Part shown: in pieces, positions 43,714 through 52,757 of the stretch
Layout of the letters: every line of letters starts with the position of its first letter
Numbering within the stretch: the first letter of the stretch is position 1
Assembly: GCF_030823405.1 (NCBI RefSeq)
Contig: NZ_JAUSXC010000001.1
Location: 1,781,001 to 1,845,000, forward strand
Direction: 5' to 3'
DNA: 64,000 nucleotides
From: Chryseobacterium ginsenosidimutans
GTDB taxonomy: Bacteria; Bacteroidota; Bacteroidia; Flavobacteriales; Weeksellaceae
Program-made: the position numbers and the translations under genes
Notes under the pieces: model-generated
Databases searched by the model: none
What the model was told of the DNA's origin: nothing
Seen by the model: the letters and a program-made list of their open reading frames with translations, nothing else

Positions 43714-45390
43714 ATGAATTATTTTTTAACTTATACAGTTTATGTTCTCATTTTATCAGTATTGATGGGACTTTCCACTTGGAAACTGTTCAAGAAACTG
43801 GGGTATAGTCCGCTATTCGCTTTTATACCTTTCTACAATTATTTCATCATTTTAAAAGAAACGAAACATCCGAAATGGTGGGCTATTTTATCGTATATGC
43901 CAATTGTAGGACCAATTATGATGTCTGTTTTTCATTTATATTTGATGAAAAAATTCGGCAAAACTCTTTTCAAAGATCAGTTACTTACGGTAATTCTTCC
44001 GTTCATCTATATGGCGACGGTAAATTATGGTAAAGATGTTGAGTTAGAAGATGAAAATGATTTATTCTTAACAGACGAAGAAAAAAATGCAAAAAAGAAA
44101 GATTCTTTCTTGGGATCTGTAACTTTTGCGGTAGTTTTCGCAACAATTATCCACGTTTTTGTGACGCAGCCTTTCGGGATTCCTACAGGATCTATGGAGA
44201 GAACTTTGTTGGTGGGTGATTTCCTTTTTGTAAATAAATGGAGCTACGGATACAGACTTCCGATGCGTCCTTTAGCAATACCTTTCTTACAGGGAACGAT
44301 TTTCGATTCCGGTGAAAAAGGAAACCCGAAAGATGATCTGAAATCTTATGTTGATGGTGTTAAGTTGCCTTATGAAAGAATTTTACAATTCAACAAACCT
44401 CAGAGAAATGATGTAGTAGTTTTTAACTATCCTCAAGATTCTGTACATACAGCGATTGACAGAAAAGATCCTTATGTAAAAAGATGTGTGGCTGTAGCAG
44501 GTGATACTTTCGAAATGAGGGCAGGAAGACTTTTTGTAAACGGAAAGCCTGAAGTGGTTTTAGGAGATCAGGAGGTTCAGCATGCTTACACTGTTAATAC
44601 AGGGACTCAATTAGACATTCCAGGCTTATATAATACGTACGGATTCTTACCTGTAAGAGAAATGCAGAACGAAAAAAGCGGTGGGTTTGTTTATTTGTTC
44701 CAGGGACTTACAGATAAAACAGCAAAAGAGATCAAAACTTTGCCGAGCGTAGTGAGCATGGAGGAAAATATTTATCCTAAAGACTCTGCTACGATTTCAT
44801 ATAAATTAAATGCTGATAAAACAGCTTATACAAAAAGTATTGATACAACCCAATCTATTTTCCCGATCAACAAACCTTGGAATCAGGATTGGTACGGTCC
44901 TTTGAAAATACCTAAAAAGGGTGATGTTGTTACGGTTGATAAGGAATCTCTTCCAATGTATCAGTGGGTTATTTCTAAATATGAACATAACACTTTAGAG
45001 AATAAAAACGGAAAAATTTTCATTAACGGAAAAGAAACGAATAAATATACTATTCAACAAGATTATTACATGATGATAGGAGACAACAGAGATGCTTCAT
45101 TAGATGCAAGATTCTTTGGCTTCGTTCCTGAAGAGAATATTGTTGGAAAGCCAATGTTTACTTGGCTAAGTATTGAAGGAGCATTTTCGGATGCGAGTTC
45201 TTCTTATCAAGCAAACAAAGGTTGGTTTTTTGGGAAAACTATTCGTTTTGACAGAATGTTTAAAGCTACAAACACGGGAGAAGCTAACAAAACTTCTTAC
45301 TGGTGGATCGCTGTAATGATTCTTATTTTATTCTTCGGATGGGAGTATTTTGTAAAATTATTCAGAAAGAAAAAAACAGAAGACGATTAG
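43714..45390 (+). CDS. lepB: Signal peptidase I (active, long Bacteroidetes form)
   Basis: 558 residues. Two or three N-terminal membrane helices lead to the S26 domain: GIPTGSMERTLLVGDFLFVNK with nucleophile Ser about residue 160; YVKRCVAVAGD with general-base Lys about residue 256; GDNRDASLDARFFGFV near residue 460. The catalytic halves are separated by a long insertion (about 180 residues) and there is a C-terminal membrane helix (WWIAVMILILFFGWEYF). It cleaves Sec signal peptides at the inner membrane. Followed after 7 nt by an apparently inactive paralogue. Confidence 0.95.
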   Translation: MNYFLTYTVYVLILSVLMGLSTWKLFKKLGYSPLFAFIPFYNYFIILKETKHPKWWAILSYMPIVGPIMMSVFHLYLMKKFGKTLFKDQLLTVILPFIYMATVNYGKDVELEDENDLFLTDEEKNAKKKDSFLGSVTFAVVFATIIHVFVTQPFGIPTGSMERTLLVGDFLFVNKWSYGYRLPMRPLAIPFLQGTIFDSGEKGNPKDDLKSYVDGVKLPYERILQFNKPQRNDVVVFNYPQDSVHTAIDRKDPYVKRCVAVAGDTFEMRAGRLFVNGKPEVVLGDQEVQHAYTVNTGTQLDIPGLYNTYGFLPVREMQNEKSGGFVYLFQGLTDKTAKEIKTLPSVVSMEENIYPKDSATISYKLNADKTAYTKSIDTTQSIFPINKPWNQDWYGPLKIPKKGDVVTVDKESLPMYQWVISKYEHNTLENKNGKIFINGKETNKYTIQQDYYMMIGDNRDASLDARFFGFVPEENIVGKPMFTWLSIEGAFSDASSSYQANKGWFFGKTIRFDRMFKATNTGEANKTSYWWIAVMILILFFGWEYFVKLFRKKKTEDD

Positions 45391-45397
45391 TAATTGA

Positions 45398-46075
45398 ATG
45401 TTTAAAAATAAAATATTTAATAGGGTTCTTCTTACGGGAAGCTTTATTGTAACGCTTATAATTATTGCAAAACTCTCCGGGGTTTTGCAATATGCTTATG
45501 TACCTCAGGCTGGAGGTGAACCGAATATTAAAAGAAAGTCATTTGTGATTATTACCAATATTCTTCCTTACGAAAAATTTAAATTATTGACCTACAACCA
45601 GGATACTAAAGAATTTGGTAAAGGAATTTATGTTCAAAGATTTGTAGGTGCTACAGGAGATAAGATTCAAATTAAAAATGGTAATTTATTTGTAAATAAC
45701 AAATTAGCAGATAATGGATTCAATCTTAAACATTCCTATAAAATAGATAGGGCTTTTGTAAATGAATTGATGTTTAAAGGTACTTCGGAAAATGAATTCT
45801 TTCAGATTGATGCTGATCATTTTATTACTCAATTAAGTAAAGATGAGTTAAACGATAGTTTTTTTTATGAAAGATTTATGAACCCCAATCCAGATCAGGA
45901 AATCGTAAAAGTTTATCATAAAAATTGGAATGCGGACAACTTCGGACCCGTGACAATTCCTCCGGGAAAAGTTTTTTTTCTTGGTGATAATCGAAATGCA
46001 AGTCTGGATTCAAGATATATAGGATTTGTTGATGAAAATGAAATTACAGGAAGAATAATTTATCCTAAAAATTAA
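45398..46075 (+). CDS. S26 signal peptidase paralogue lacking catalytic Ser and Lys
   Basis: 225 residues with one N-terminal membrane helix. It keeps the S26 fold signatures LGDNRNASLDSRYIGFV (about residues 198-214) and RFVGATGDKIQIKNGNLFVN. The box with the nucleophile, PTGSM in the neighbour, reads PQAGGE here (Ser to Gly, residue about 40), and the catalytic Lys of YVKR is Gln (YVQR, residue about 80). So it is very likely a pseudo-protease, perhaps a binding partner or regulator of the active enzyme encoded 7 nt upstream. No frameshift is seen, so it is maintained as a full-length protein. Confidence 0.85.
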   Translation: MFKNKIFNRVLLTGSFIVTLIIIAKLSGVLQYAYVPQAGGEPNIKRKSFVIITNILPYEKFKLLTYNQDTKEFGKGIYVQRFVGATGDKIQIKNGNLFVNNKLADNGFNLKHSYKIDRAFVNELMFKGTSENEFFQIDADHFITQLSKDELNDSFFYERFMNPNPDQEIVKVYHKNWNADNFGPVTIPPGKVFFLGDNRNASLDSRYIGFVDENEITGRIIYPKN

Positions 46076-46080
46076 AAAGT

Positions 46081-46698
46081 ATGCAAAATATATTATTACC
46101 GGTATTTTATTTACCACCTATTTCATGGTTTTCAATGTTTTTGGATGCCGAAAACGAGATTTTATTTGAGCAGTTCGAGAGTTTTCCCAAACAAACTTTT
46201 AGAAACAGGACTAATATTTATGGAGCAAACGGAAAATTATCATTAATTATCCCTATTACCCATAATGGTAAAAGAGAATTTAAGGATATCGAAATTTCTT
46301 ACCGTGAAGATTGGAGAAGTCTTCATTGGAAATCGATTAAAACAGCATATCAAAGTTCTCCTTATTTCGAATTTTATGAAGATAAATTCAGGAAAATATT
46401 TGATTTAAAAGAAAAAAATCTGTTGGATTTTAATATAAAAGCTCTTGAAATTCTTCAGCAGATTCTAAAAACAGAAAAGGCACACTCTTTGAATGAAGAA
46501 TATATCAAAAATCCGGAACAGATTAATTTCAGAGAAAAATTTTCTGCAAAACTCCCTTCAGAATTTGAAATGGATGAATATTATCAGACTTTTTCCGATA
46601 AATTGGGGTTTATAAAAGACTTATCAATTTTGGACTTAATTTGTAACAAAGGACCGGAAACTTTGACTTATATTAAAAATATTAAACAATCATACTAA
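46081..46698 (+). CDS. WbqC family protein
   Basis: 205 residues. WbqC family features: LPVFYLPPISWFSMFLDAE at the N-terminus (aromatic/Pro opening), ESFPKQTFRNRTNIYGANGK, LSLIIPITH and WRSLHWKSIKTAYQSSPYFEFYED. The family is found in polysaccharide loci of Gram-negative bacteria and in this conserved flavobacterial cluster; biochemical role unknown. 5 nt after the previous gene. Confidence 0.9.
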   Translation: MQNILLPVFYLPPISWFSMFLDAENEILFEQFESFPKQTFRNRTNIYGANGKLSLIIPITHNGKREFKDIEISYREDWRSLHWKSIKTAYQSSPYFEFYEDKFRKIFDLKEKNLLDFNIKALEILQQILKTEKAHSLNEEYIKNPEQINFREKFSAKLPSEFEMDEYYQTFSDKLGFIKDLSILDLICNKGPETLTYIKNIKQSY

Positions 46699-46699
46699 C

Positions 46700-48379
46700 A
46701 TGAAAAAGGTATTATTAGCTGCTGTTTTTTTAGTGGGATTTAGTTTCTCTTATGCTCAGGAAGCTCAAGGAGTAAAAACTGACCAGAATGAAAGTAAAGA
46801 TCTTATGACTTGGTATCATAAAGATTTTGCTGCAACGAAAGTTTATGGTATTAATACAGAAAATGCATATAAATTTTTAGAATCTAAAGGTCTTAAGCCA
46901 AAAACTGTCGTAGTAGGAGTTTTAGACAGCGGAGTTCAGGTAGATCATCCTGGACTGGTGAAAAATGTTTGGACAAATCCAAATGAAGTGCCAAATAATG
47001 GAAAAGATGATGATGGAAACGGATATATCGACGATATTCACGGATGGAATTTTATCGGTGGAAAAAATGGCGATATCGATGTTGATAATATGGAAGTAAC
47101 GAGAGTTGTTGCCAAATATAAGTCGATTTTTGAAGGTGATGATTCTACCAAAAACAAAGCAAATCAAGCAAAAATGCCTGAAGAATTTGCAATGTACATG
47201 AAGGCTAAAGAATTGTTTAATAAAAATAGTATTGAAGGAAGACAGGGTTTACAGACATATACCATGATTAATGATCTCATTCCTGATATGGTGAGATTAT
47301 TAGATGGAAAAGCAGTTACGCCTGAAAATGTTGCAACAATTAAGCCTGCAGTGCAAAAGGATGCTATTGCTCTTAATGTTTTGACTCAGGTTTCTCAAAG
47401 TCCTGATTTTAAAGGAAAATCTTCTGCAGAATTCGAAAAACTGATGAAGGAGCAAATGAAAGAGGCGATCGATGAATTTGCACCAAAAGCTAAACAATAC
47501 GATCTTAGTTATGATCCAAGAAAAGAAATAGTAGGTGATAATTATGATGATTATTCTGAAAAATCTTACGGGAACAATCATTATGAAGGTCCGGATGCAA
47601 TGCACGGAACACACGTTGCGGGTATTATTGCAGGTCTTCCGAACGGAAAAGAAGTTCAGTATGGTGTTGCTTCAAAAGTGGCAAAAATCATGTCTGTAAG
47701 AACAGTTCCGAACGGTGATGAAAGAGATAAAGATGTTGCAAATGCAATTAGATATGCAGTGGATAACGGTGCCAGAATTTTAAATATGAGTTTTGGTAAA
47801 CCCGTTTCTCCAGGTAAAACGGTGGTTTGGGATGCCTTCAAATATGCTCAGGATAAAGGAGTTCTTTTGGTAAAAGCTGCAGGTAACGAAAATGAAGACG
47901 TTGCAGAACATCTTGCTTATCCTACCAACTTTAAAAACGTAACAGACGAAAAACCTTTTGTAAACAACGTTTTGGTAGTTGGAGCAAGTACAAATGATAA
48001 TAACGCTTTAAGAGCAAGCTTCTCAAATTTCAATAAGAAAATGGTGAATGTTTTCGCTCCCGGGCAGGAAATTTATTCCACTGTTCCTCATAATGAGTAC
48101 AAATATTTACAGGGAACATCAATGGCTTCGCCGGTTGTAGCAGGTGCAGCAGCGGTTTTACTGGCTTATATGCCAACTTTAACTCCAGCTCAGATTATTG
48201 AGGCTTTAGTAAAATCAAGCAATCCGAATACCACAGATAAGTTTACTGATTTCTCTCAGGCAGGAGGTGTAATTGATTTGAAAAAAGCTGCAGAATATGC
48301 TTACACGAATTTTTATAACGGAAAATCAGGTGCTGTAAAAAAGGCTGAAAGATCCGTAAAAAAGACTGTTAAAAAATAA
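46700..48379 (+). CDS. S8 family serine peptidase (subtilase)
   Basis: 559 residues with a signal peptide (ends FSYAQE). Catalytic triad in order: Asp in VVGVLDSGVQVDHPGL, His in MHGTHVAGIIAG, Ser in GTSMASPVVAGAAA. A roughly 200-residue insertion separates Asp and His. No T9SS sorting domain is seen at the C-terminus, which is Lys-rich (KKTVKK), so it is probably periplasmic. Follows wbqC by 1 nt and closes the parA-to-subtilase run at a terminator. Confidence 0.95.
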   Translation: MKKVLLAAVFLVGFSFSYAQEAQGVKTDQNESKDLMTWYHKDFAATKVYGINTENAYKFLESKGLKPKTVVVGVLDSGVQVDHPGLVKNVWTNPNEVPNNGKDDDGNGYIDDIHGWNFIGGKNGDIDVDNMEVTRVVAKYKSIFEGDDSTKNKANQAKMPEEFAMYMKAKELFNKNSIEGRQGLQTYTMINDLIPDMVRLLDGKAVTPENVATIKPAVQKDAIALNVLTQVSQSPDFKGKSSAEFEKLMKEQMKEAIDEFAPKAKQYDLSYDPRKEIVGDNYDDYSEKSYGNNHYEGPDAMHGTHVAGIIAGLPNGKEVQYGVASKVAKIMSVRTVPNGDERDKDVANAIRYAVDNGARILNMSFGKPVSPGKTVVWDAFKYAQDKGVLLVKAAGNENEDVAEHLAYPTNFKNVTDEKPFVNNVLVVGASTNDNNALRASFSNFNKKMVNVFAPGQEIYSTVPHNEYKYLQGTSMASPVVAGAAAVLLAYMPTLTPAQIIEALVKSSNPNTTDKFTDFSQAGGVIDLKKAAEYAYTNFYNGKSGAVKKAERSVKKTVKK

Positions 48380-48410
48380 CATATCTTCCTGTATTTAAGG
48401 TTGAAACATA

Positions 48411-48440
48411 GAAAGTCCGAAAATTTCGGACTTTTTTTAT
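48411..48440 (+). terminator. Rho-independent terminator
   Basis: AAAGTCCGAAA (48412-48422) pairs with TTTCGGACTTT (48424-48434), then Ts. Confidence 0.8.
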
Positions 48441-48504
48441 TTTTATTATTCAATTTTGGCACGGTTTTTTGTAACTTTATTCTAACAAAATAATAAACAA
48501 CAAA

Positions 48505-48999
48505 ATGAAAAAGTTACTACTTGCAGGGATGTTAGGAACATCACTTTTTGCAGTGTCTTGTTCCGCCGTTAATAACGCAAAAACAGCTCAGAACCAAAGA
48601 TCAGAATTTCTTAAAATGAAAGGAGACTGGCAAATCGTAAGCATTGATTATGATAAAAACTTTAAGGTTAAACCTTTCGATGATGGTGTAGACGCACAAT
48701 GTTTTGTGGGAAGTCATTGGAGATTAATTCCCAATAACTGGACAGGAGCTTATACTGTAAATGGAGGAGGAACATGTGGAGCAGGATTCACACAACCAGT
48801 AAAGGTGGATGTAATAAGCGGAAATACTTTTAATTTCAAAAAAATTGCTGACGGTACAAAAGCTAAACAAAATACCGCAGGATATACTTTAACACTGACG
48901 AATCAAACTACGGATCAGTTTTCACTTGAACAAAACATTCCTTTCGACGGAGAAAATGTAAGAGTTGTTTACAACTTTGAAAGAGCAGGAATGAAATAA
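48505..48999 (+). CDS. Lipocalin-family lipoprotein
   Basis: 164 residues. Signal peptide with lipobox ending AVSCS. The mature region has MKGDWQIVSIDYD, a lipocalin first-strand-type G-x-W, and ends ENVRVVYNFERA. Similar proteins are annotated 'lipocalin family'. Likely periplasm-facing outer-membrane lipoprotein. 21 nt before the OmpA gene. Confidence 0.75.
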   Translation: MKKLLLAGMLGTSLFAVSCSAVNNAKTAQNQRSEFLKMKGDWQIVSIDYDKNFKVKPFDDGVDAQCFVGSHWRLIPNNWTGAYTVNGGGTCGAGFTQPVKVDVISGNTFNFKKIADGTKAKQNTAGYTLTLTNQTTDQFSLEQNIPFDGENVRVVYNFERAGMK

Positions 49000-49020
49000 T
49001 TTAACTTAAATAATAAAAAA

Positions 49021-49710
49021 ATGAAATTTACAAAAACATATATAGGAGCTCTTTTCTTATCATCAGCATTATTACTTACAAGTTGTGAAGCTGTGCAAAA
49101 CTCTAATCATCAGCAAAGAGGTACAGCAGTCGGTGTTGCATCAGGAGCTGTTCTTGGTGGTATTCTTGGAAATAATGTAGGTAAAGGCGGTAATGGTGCG
49201 ATTGGAGCAGTATTAGGAGGTATCATCGGTGGCGTTGCAGGTAACGTTATCGGTAACAAAATGGACAAACAGGCCAGAGAAATTAAAGAAACACTTCCTG
49301 GTGCTCAGGTAGAAAGAGTAGGAGACGGTATCAAAATTACTTTAAATGAAAGTATCGTAAACTTTGATTTTGATTCTTCAAATCTAAAAGCTGCTTCAAT
49401 TACAAATCTAGATAAATTGGCTCAGGTTCTTATCAACAATCCTGATACGAATATCAATATTTACGGACACACCGACAGTAAAGGTGCAGATGATTACAAT
49501 ATGAAGCTTTCTGAAAGAAGAGCAAACGCTGTAAAAGCTTATTTATCAGGAAAAGGTATTGCTTCAAGCAGACTGTTCGCTTTAGGTGAAGGTGAAACAA
49601 TGCCGGTAGCTACAAACGACACAGAAGAAGGCAGAGCTAAAAACAGAAGAGTAGAATTTGCTATTACTGCAAATGAAAAAATGATTAACGAAGCTAAGCA
49701 AGGACAATAA
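49021..49710 (+). CDS. OmpA family lipoprotein with glycine-zipper
   Basis: 229 residues. Lipobox LLTSC; a Gly-rich glycine-zipper segment (GGILGNNVGKGGNGAIGAVL, GGIIGGVAGNVIGNK, residues about 38-80); then an OmpA peptidoglycan-binding domain: VNFDFDSSNLK, NINIYGHTDSKGADDYNMKLSERRANAV and NRRVEFAI, with the DAP-contacting Asp/Arg residues present. Tethers outer membrane to peptidoglycan. Confidence 0.93.
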   Translation: MKFTKTYIGALFLSSALLLTSCEAVQNSNHQQRGTAVGVASGAVLGGILGNNVGKGGNGAIGAVLGGIIGGVAGNVIGNKMDKQAREIKETLPGAQVERVGDGIKITLNESIVNFDFDSSNLKAASITNLDKLAQVLINNPDTNINIYGHTDSKGADDYNMKLSERRANAVKAYLSGKGIASSRLFALGEGETMPVATNDTEEGRAKNRRVEFAITANEKMINEAKQGQ

Positions 49711-49736
49711 ATAAATTAACGTATAAATATTTTCTT

Positions 49737-49763
49737 AAATAACCGCAATAGCGGTTATTTTTG
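49737..49763 (+). terminator. Terminator after ompA gene
   Basis: AAATAACCGC, loop AATA, GCGGTTATTT, then Ts. Confidence 0.8.
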
Positions 49764-49794
49764 TATTTTTATGGTGGATATTTTTGAAAATTCT

Positions 49795-49802
49795 TATTTT
49801 TG
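49795..49802 (+). promoter_or_regulatory. -7 promoter element of UbiA/DprE cluster
   Basis: TATTTTTG, exact TAnnTTTG match, 17 nt before the ATG at 49820. Confidence 0.55.
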
Positions 49803-49819
49803 CATTTGAAACAACATAA

Positions 49820-50707
49820 ATGAAGAAATATTTTAAGCTGCTCCGCGTAGAGCAATGGGTGAAGAACCTGTTTGTTTTTGTCCCTCTATTTTTCTCAGGT
49901 AACATCAAAAACCTTGATTTACTTACCAAAAGTATTTTTGCTTTTATCATTTTTTCTTTGGCGGCAAGCGTTGTTTATATTCTTAATGACTATAACGACA
50001 TTGAGGCAGATAAACAGCATCCGGAAAAAAGAAGAAGACCGATGGCAAGTGGTGCGATTTCCAAATCCAAGGCAATAGGTATTTTTATAGGTCTTATTGC
50101 TGCAGATATTGCACTTGTACTTTTTGCTCAGGCATACTTTCAAGAGTCTTTATGGAAATTTGCAACGATCGTAGGTTTCTATTTTGTAATGAATCTTGCG
50201 TATACTTTTAAACTAAAACATGTTCCTATTATTGATATTTCTATCATTGCAGTCGGATTTGTTTTACGAGTTTTAGCAGGAGGTTATATGACAGGAATCA
50301 GTATTTCTCAATGGGCAATCTTATTGACTTTCGTTTTGGCACTCGTTCTGGCGATTGGGAAACGACGTGGAGAATTAATTAACGCACAGGTTTCCGGCAA
50401 GACAAGAAAAGCCTTGGATGGATATAATGTTCAGTTTGCAGATATTGCACTTTCCATTTCCGTAACGTTGGCAATTATGTGTTATTTGATGTTTACTTTG
50501 TCACCGGAAGTTCAGGCAAGATTTCACGAAAGGGTTTTTTATACGGTCATCTTTGTTGTGTTTGCTTTTTTAAGGTATTTACAGCAGACTTTAGTGTACA
50601 ACAGAACAGAATCTCCAACTAAGATTGTTTACAGAGACAGATACATTCAAATAACATTAATATTGTGGGTAGCTGCATTTTTAATTCAAATTTACTTTAA
50701 AAAATGA
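49820..50707 (+). CDS. UbiA-family decaprenyl-phosphate phosphoribosyltransferase-like
   Basis: 295 residues with about 9 membrane helices. The first Asp-rich motif is NDYNDIEADKQHPEKRRRPMASG, the form found in decaprenyl-phosphate 5-phosphoribosyltransferases (Rv3806c type), where PRPP is the sugar donor. The N-terminus LLRVEQWVKNLFVFVPLFFSG is also typical of that subgroup. It overlaps the DprE1-like gene by 4 nt (ATGA). Together with the next three genes it suggests synthesis of a polyprenyl-phospho-pentofuranose. Confidence 0.88.
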   Translation: MKKYFKLLRVEQWVKNLFVFVPLFFSGNIKNLDLLTKSIFAFIIFSLAASVVYILNDYNDIEADKQHPEKRRRPMASGAISKSKAIGIFIGLIAADIALVLFAQAYFQESLWKFATIVGFYFVMNLAYTFKLKHVPIIDISIIAVGFVLRVLAGGYMTGISISQWAILLTFVLALVLAIGKRRGELINAQVSGKTRKALDGYNVQFADIALSISVTLAIMCYLMFTLSPEVQARFHERVFYTVIFVVFAFLRYLQQTLVYNRTESPTKIVYRDRYIQITLILWVAAFLIQIYFKK

Positions 50708-52020
50708 AGCCGAATTTTATACAAAAAGTTACCAACTGGGGCAATTTTCCCATAGTGGAAAAAGAAATGAGGTCTGAAGACAGCTTCAAAAGAATAAAAG
50801 AATTTGTTCTCAACCATAACGAAGTTATTGCAAGAGGAAACGGAAGATGTTACGGAGATGCTTCTTTGGGCGAACATATATTTTCAACAAAAAAATTAAA
50901 TAAATTCATCAGTTTTGACCGTCTGAACGGAATTATAGAATGCGAATCTGGAGTTTTACTTTCAGAAGTGTTGGAAATCTCTGTTCCGCAGGGATATTTC
51001 CTTTATGTAACCCCGGGAACGAAGTTTGTTTCTGTAGGAGGTGCGATTGCATCTGATGTTCATGGGAAAAATCATCATGCAGAAGGCTGTTTTTCAGAAT
51101 ATGTGATAGAATTTAAATTGATGACCGAAAATGGTGAGATTATTACCTGTTCAAGAGAACAAAATACAGATAAATTCTGGGCTACCATTGGTGGGATGGG
51201 ATTGACAGGAATTATTCTTACGGCAAAATTTAAGCTTAAAAATATAGAATCTGCTTACATTCGTCAGGAAAGCATTAAAGCAGAAAATCTGGATGAAATA
51301 TTCAGGTTATTTGACGAAAGTGAAAGCTGGACATACACCGTTGCATGGATCGACTGCCTTCAAAAAGGAAAAAATATAGGAAGAAGTATTCTGATGAGAG
51401 GCGAACATGCTTTTCAACATGAATTACCTCAGAATTTAAAGGATAAATCGTTAAGATTAAAGAAAAAATTCGAACCGACAGTTCCTTTTTATTTTCCGGG
51501 ATTTGTTTTAAATGCTTTAACAGTAAGGATTTTTAATTTCCTGTACTATAAAAAGCAGTCAAAAAAAGAGGTTAAAAATTTCATCGATTACGAAACGTTT
51601 TTCTATCCCTTGGATGCTATTCATGAATGGAACAAAATTTATGGTAAAGCAGGATTTATCCAATATCAAATGGTAATTCCGAAAGAAACAGGAAAAGAAG
51701 GGATGAAAAGAATTCTGGAAAACATTGCGAATAGCGGAAATGGCTCTTTTTTAGCAGTTTTAAAACTTTTCGGAAAACACAATCCCGAAGCTTACAATTC
51801 TTTCCCGTTTGAGGGCTATACATTGGCTTTAGATTTTAAAGTTAATTCAAAATTGAAGAAACTGGTAGATCAGTTGGATCAGATCGTGCAGGAATTCGGA
51901 GGTAGAATTTACCTTACCAAAGACAGTATGAGCAGATCTTCTCTCACCAATTATCTTAAAAATACGCAGAGTTCAAAATTTGTGTCTTTACAGCACAAAA
52001 GAATCTTAAATAATAATTAA
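50704..52020 (+). CDS. FAD-dependent oxidoreductase, DprE1-like
   Basis: 438 residues. VAO/FAD_binding_4 domain: ARGNGRCYGDASLG, GTKFVSVGGAIASDVHGKNHHAEG and GGMGLTGIILTA. The C-terminal part includes GFIQYQMVIP and GGRIYLTKDSMSRSS, which line up with mycobacterial DprE1 (decaprenyl-phosphoryl-ribose 2'-oxidase), including Lys418. At the position of DprE1 Cys387 the query has Ala (TLALDF). Overlaps the UbiA gene and precedes the DprE2-like gene by 5 nt. Confidence 0.88.
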   Translation: MKPNFIQKVTNWGNFPIVEKEMRSEDSFKRIKEFVLNHNEVIARGNGRCYGDASLGEHIFSTKKLNKFISFDRLNGIIECESGVLLSEVLEISVPQGYFLYVTPGTKFVSVGGAIASDVHGKNHHAEGCFSEYVIEFKLMTENGEIITCSREQNTDKFWATIGGMGLTGIILTAKFKLKNIESAYIRQESIKAENLDEIFRLFDESESWTYTVAWIDCLQKGKNIGRSILMRGEHAFQHELPQNLKDKSLRLKKKFEPTVPFYFPGFVLNALTVRIFNFLYYKKQSKKEVKNFIDYETFFYPLDAIHEWNKIYGKAGFIQYQMVIPKETGKEGMKRILENIANSGNGSFLAVLKLFGKHNPEAYNSFPFEGYTLALDFKVNSKLKKLVDQLDQIVQEFGGRIYLTKDSMSRSSLTNYLKNTQSSKFVSLQHKRILNNN

Positions 52021-52025
52021 CACAA

Positions 52026-52751
52026 ATGATCGTTTTAGGAAGTACATCGGAAGTAGCACAGGCTTTTGTAGAAGAAGCATTGCAAAAAGGAGAAAAGTTT
52101 GAAAAAATCTATCTTTTCACCTCCAGCAAAGAGACGACCGAAAGATTTGCCAGACATATTGATGTGAAATTTCTTCAGCAGGCAGAAGTTATCGAGCTTG
52201 ATTTAATGAAAGAAATCGATTATAATCAATTTGATAATATCAATTCTAATCTGTTATTTTGTGCAATAGGATATTTGGGAGAAGGAACAGAAGAAAGCTT
52301 ATACGACAATAAAAATACGGAGAGAATTATTGATATTAATTACTCAAAACTGGTTCCTGTAATGAATTATTTTGCTCAGAAATTCGAAAGCAGAAGATCA
52401 GGAACGATCATCGGTTTGTCATCTGTAGCGGGAGATCGCGGAAGACAGAGTAATTTTATTTACGGAAGTGCAAAAGCAGCTTTTGCAGCGTATTTAAGTG
52501 GATTAAGAAATTATCTTTTTGATAAAAAAGTTCACGTTCTTACCGTAAAGCCAGGTTTTATGGCAACCAAAATGACAGAAGGTTTACCATTAAACCCAAA
52601 ATTGACGGCAACTCCGAAACAGGCCGCAGCATGTATTTTTAAAGCTTATAAAAAGCAGAAAAATGTAGTGTATGTTTTACCTATTTGGGGAATTATTATG
52701 ATGATCATCAGGAATATTCCTGAATTTATATTTAAAAAATTAAAACTTTAG
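52026..52751 (+). CDS. SDR-family reductase, DprE2-like
   Basis: 241 residues. The N-terminus MIVLGSTSEVAQAFVEEAL is a variant SDR nucleotide site (GSTSEVA); SSVAGDRGRQSNFIYGSAKAA contains the catalytic Ser and YxxxK; VLTVKPGFMATKMTEG follows. It fits DprE2 (2'-keto reductase, giving the arabino epimer). Tightly linked to the DprE1-like and HAD genes. Confidence 0.88.
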   Translation: MIVLGSTSEVAQAFVEEALQKGEKFEKIYLFTSSKETTERFARHIDVKFLQQAEVIELDLMKEIDYNQFDNINSNLLFCAIGYLGEGTEESLYDNKNTERIIDINYSKLVPVMNYFAQKFESRRSGTIIGLSSVAGDRGRQSNFIYGSAKAAFAAYLSGLRNYLFDKKVHVLTVKPGFMATKMTEGLPLNPKLTATPKQAAACIFKAYKKQKNVVYVLPIWGIIMMIIRNIPEFIFKKLKL

Positions 52752-52757
52752 TGTAAA

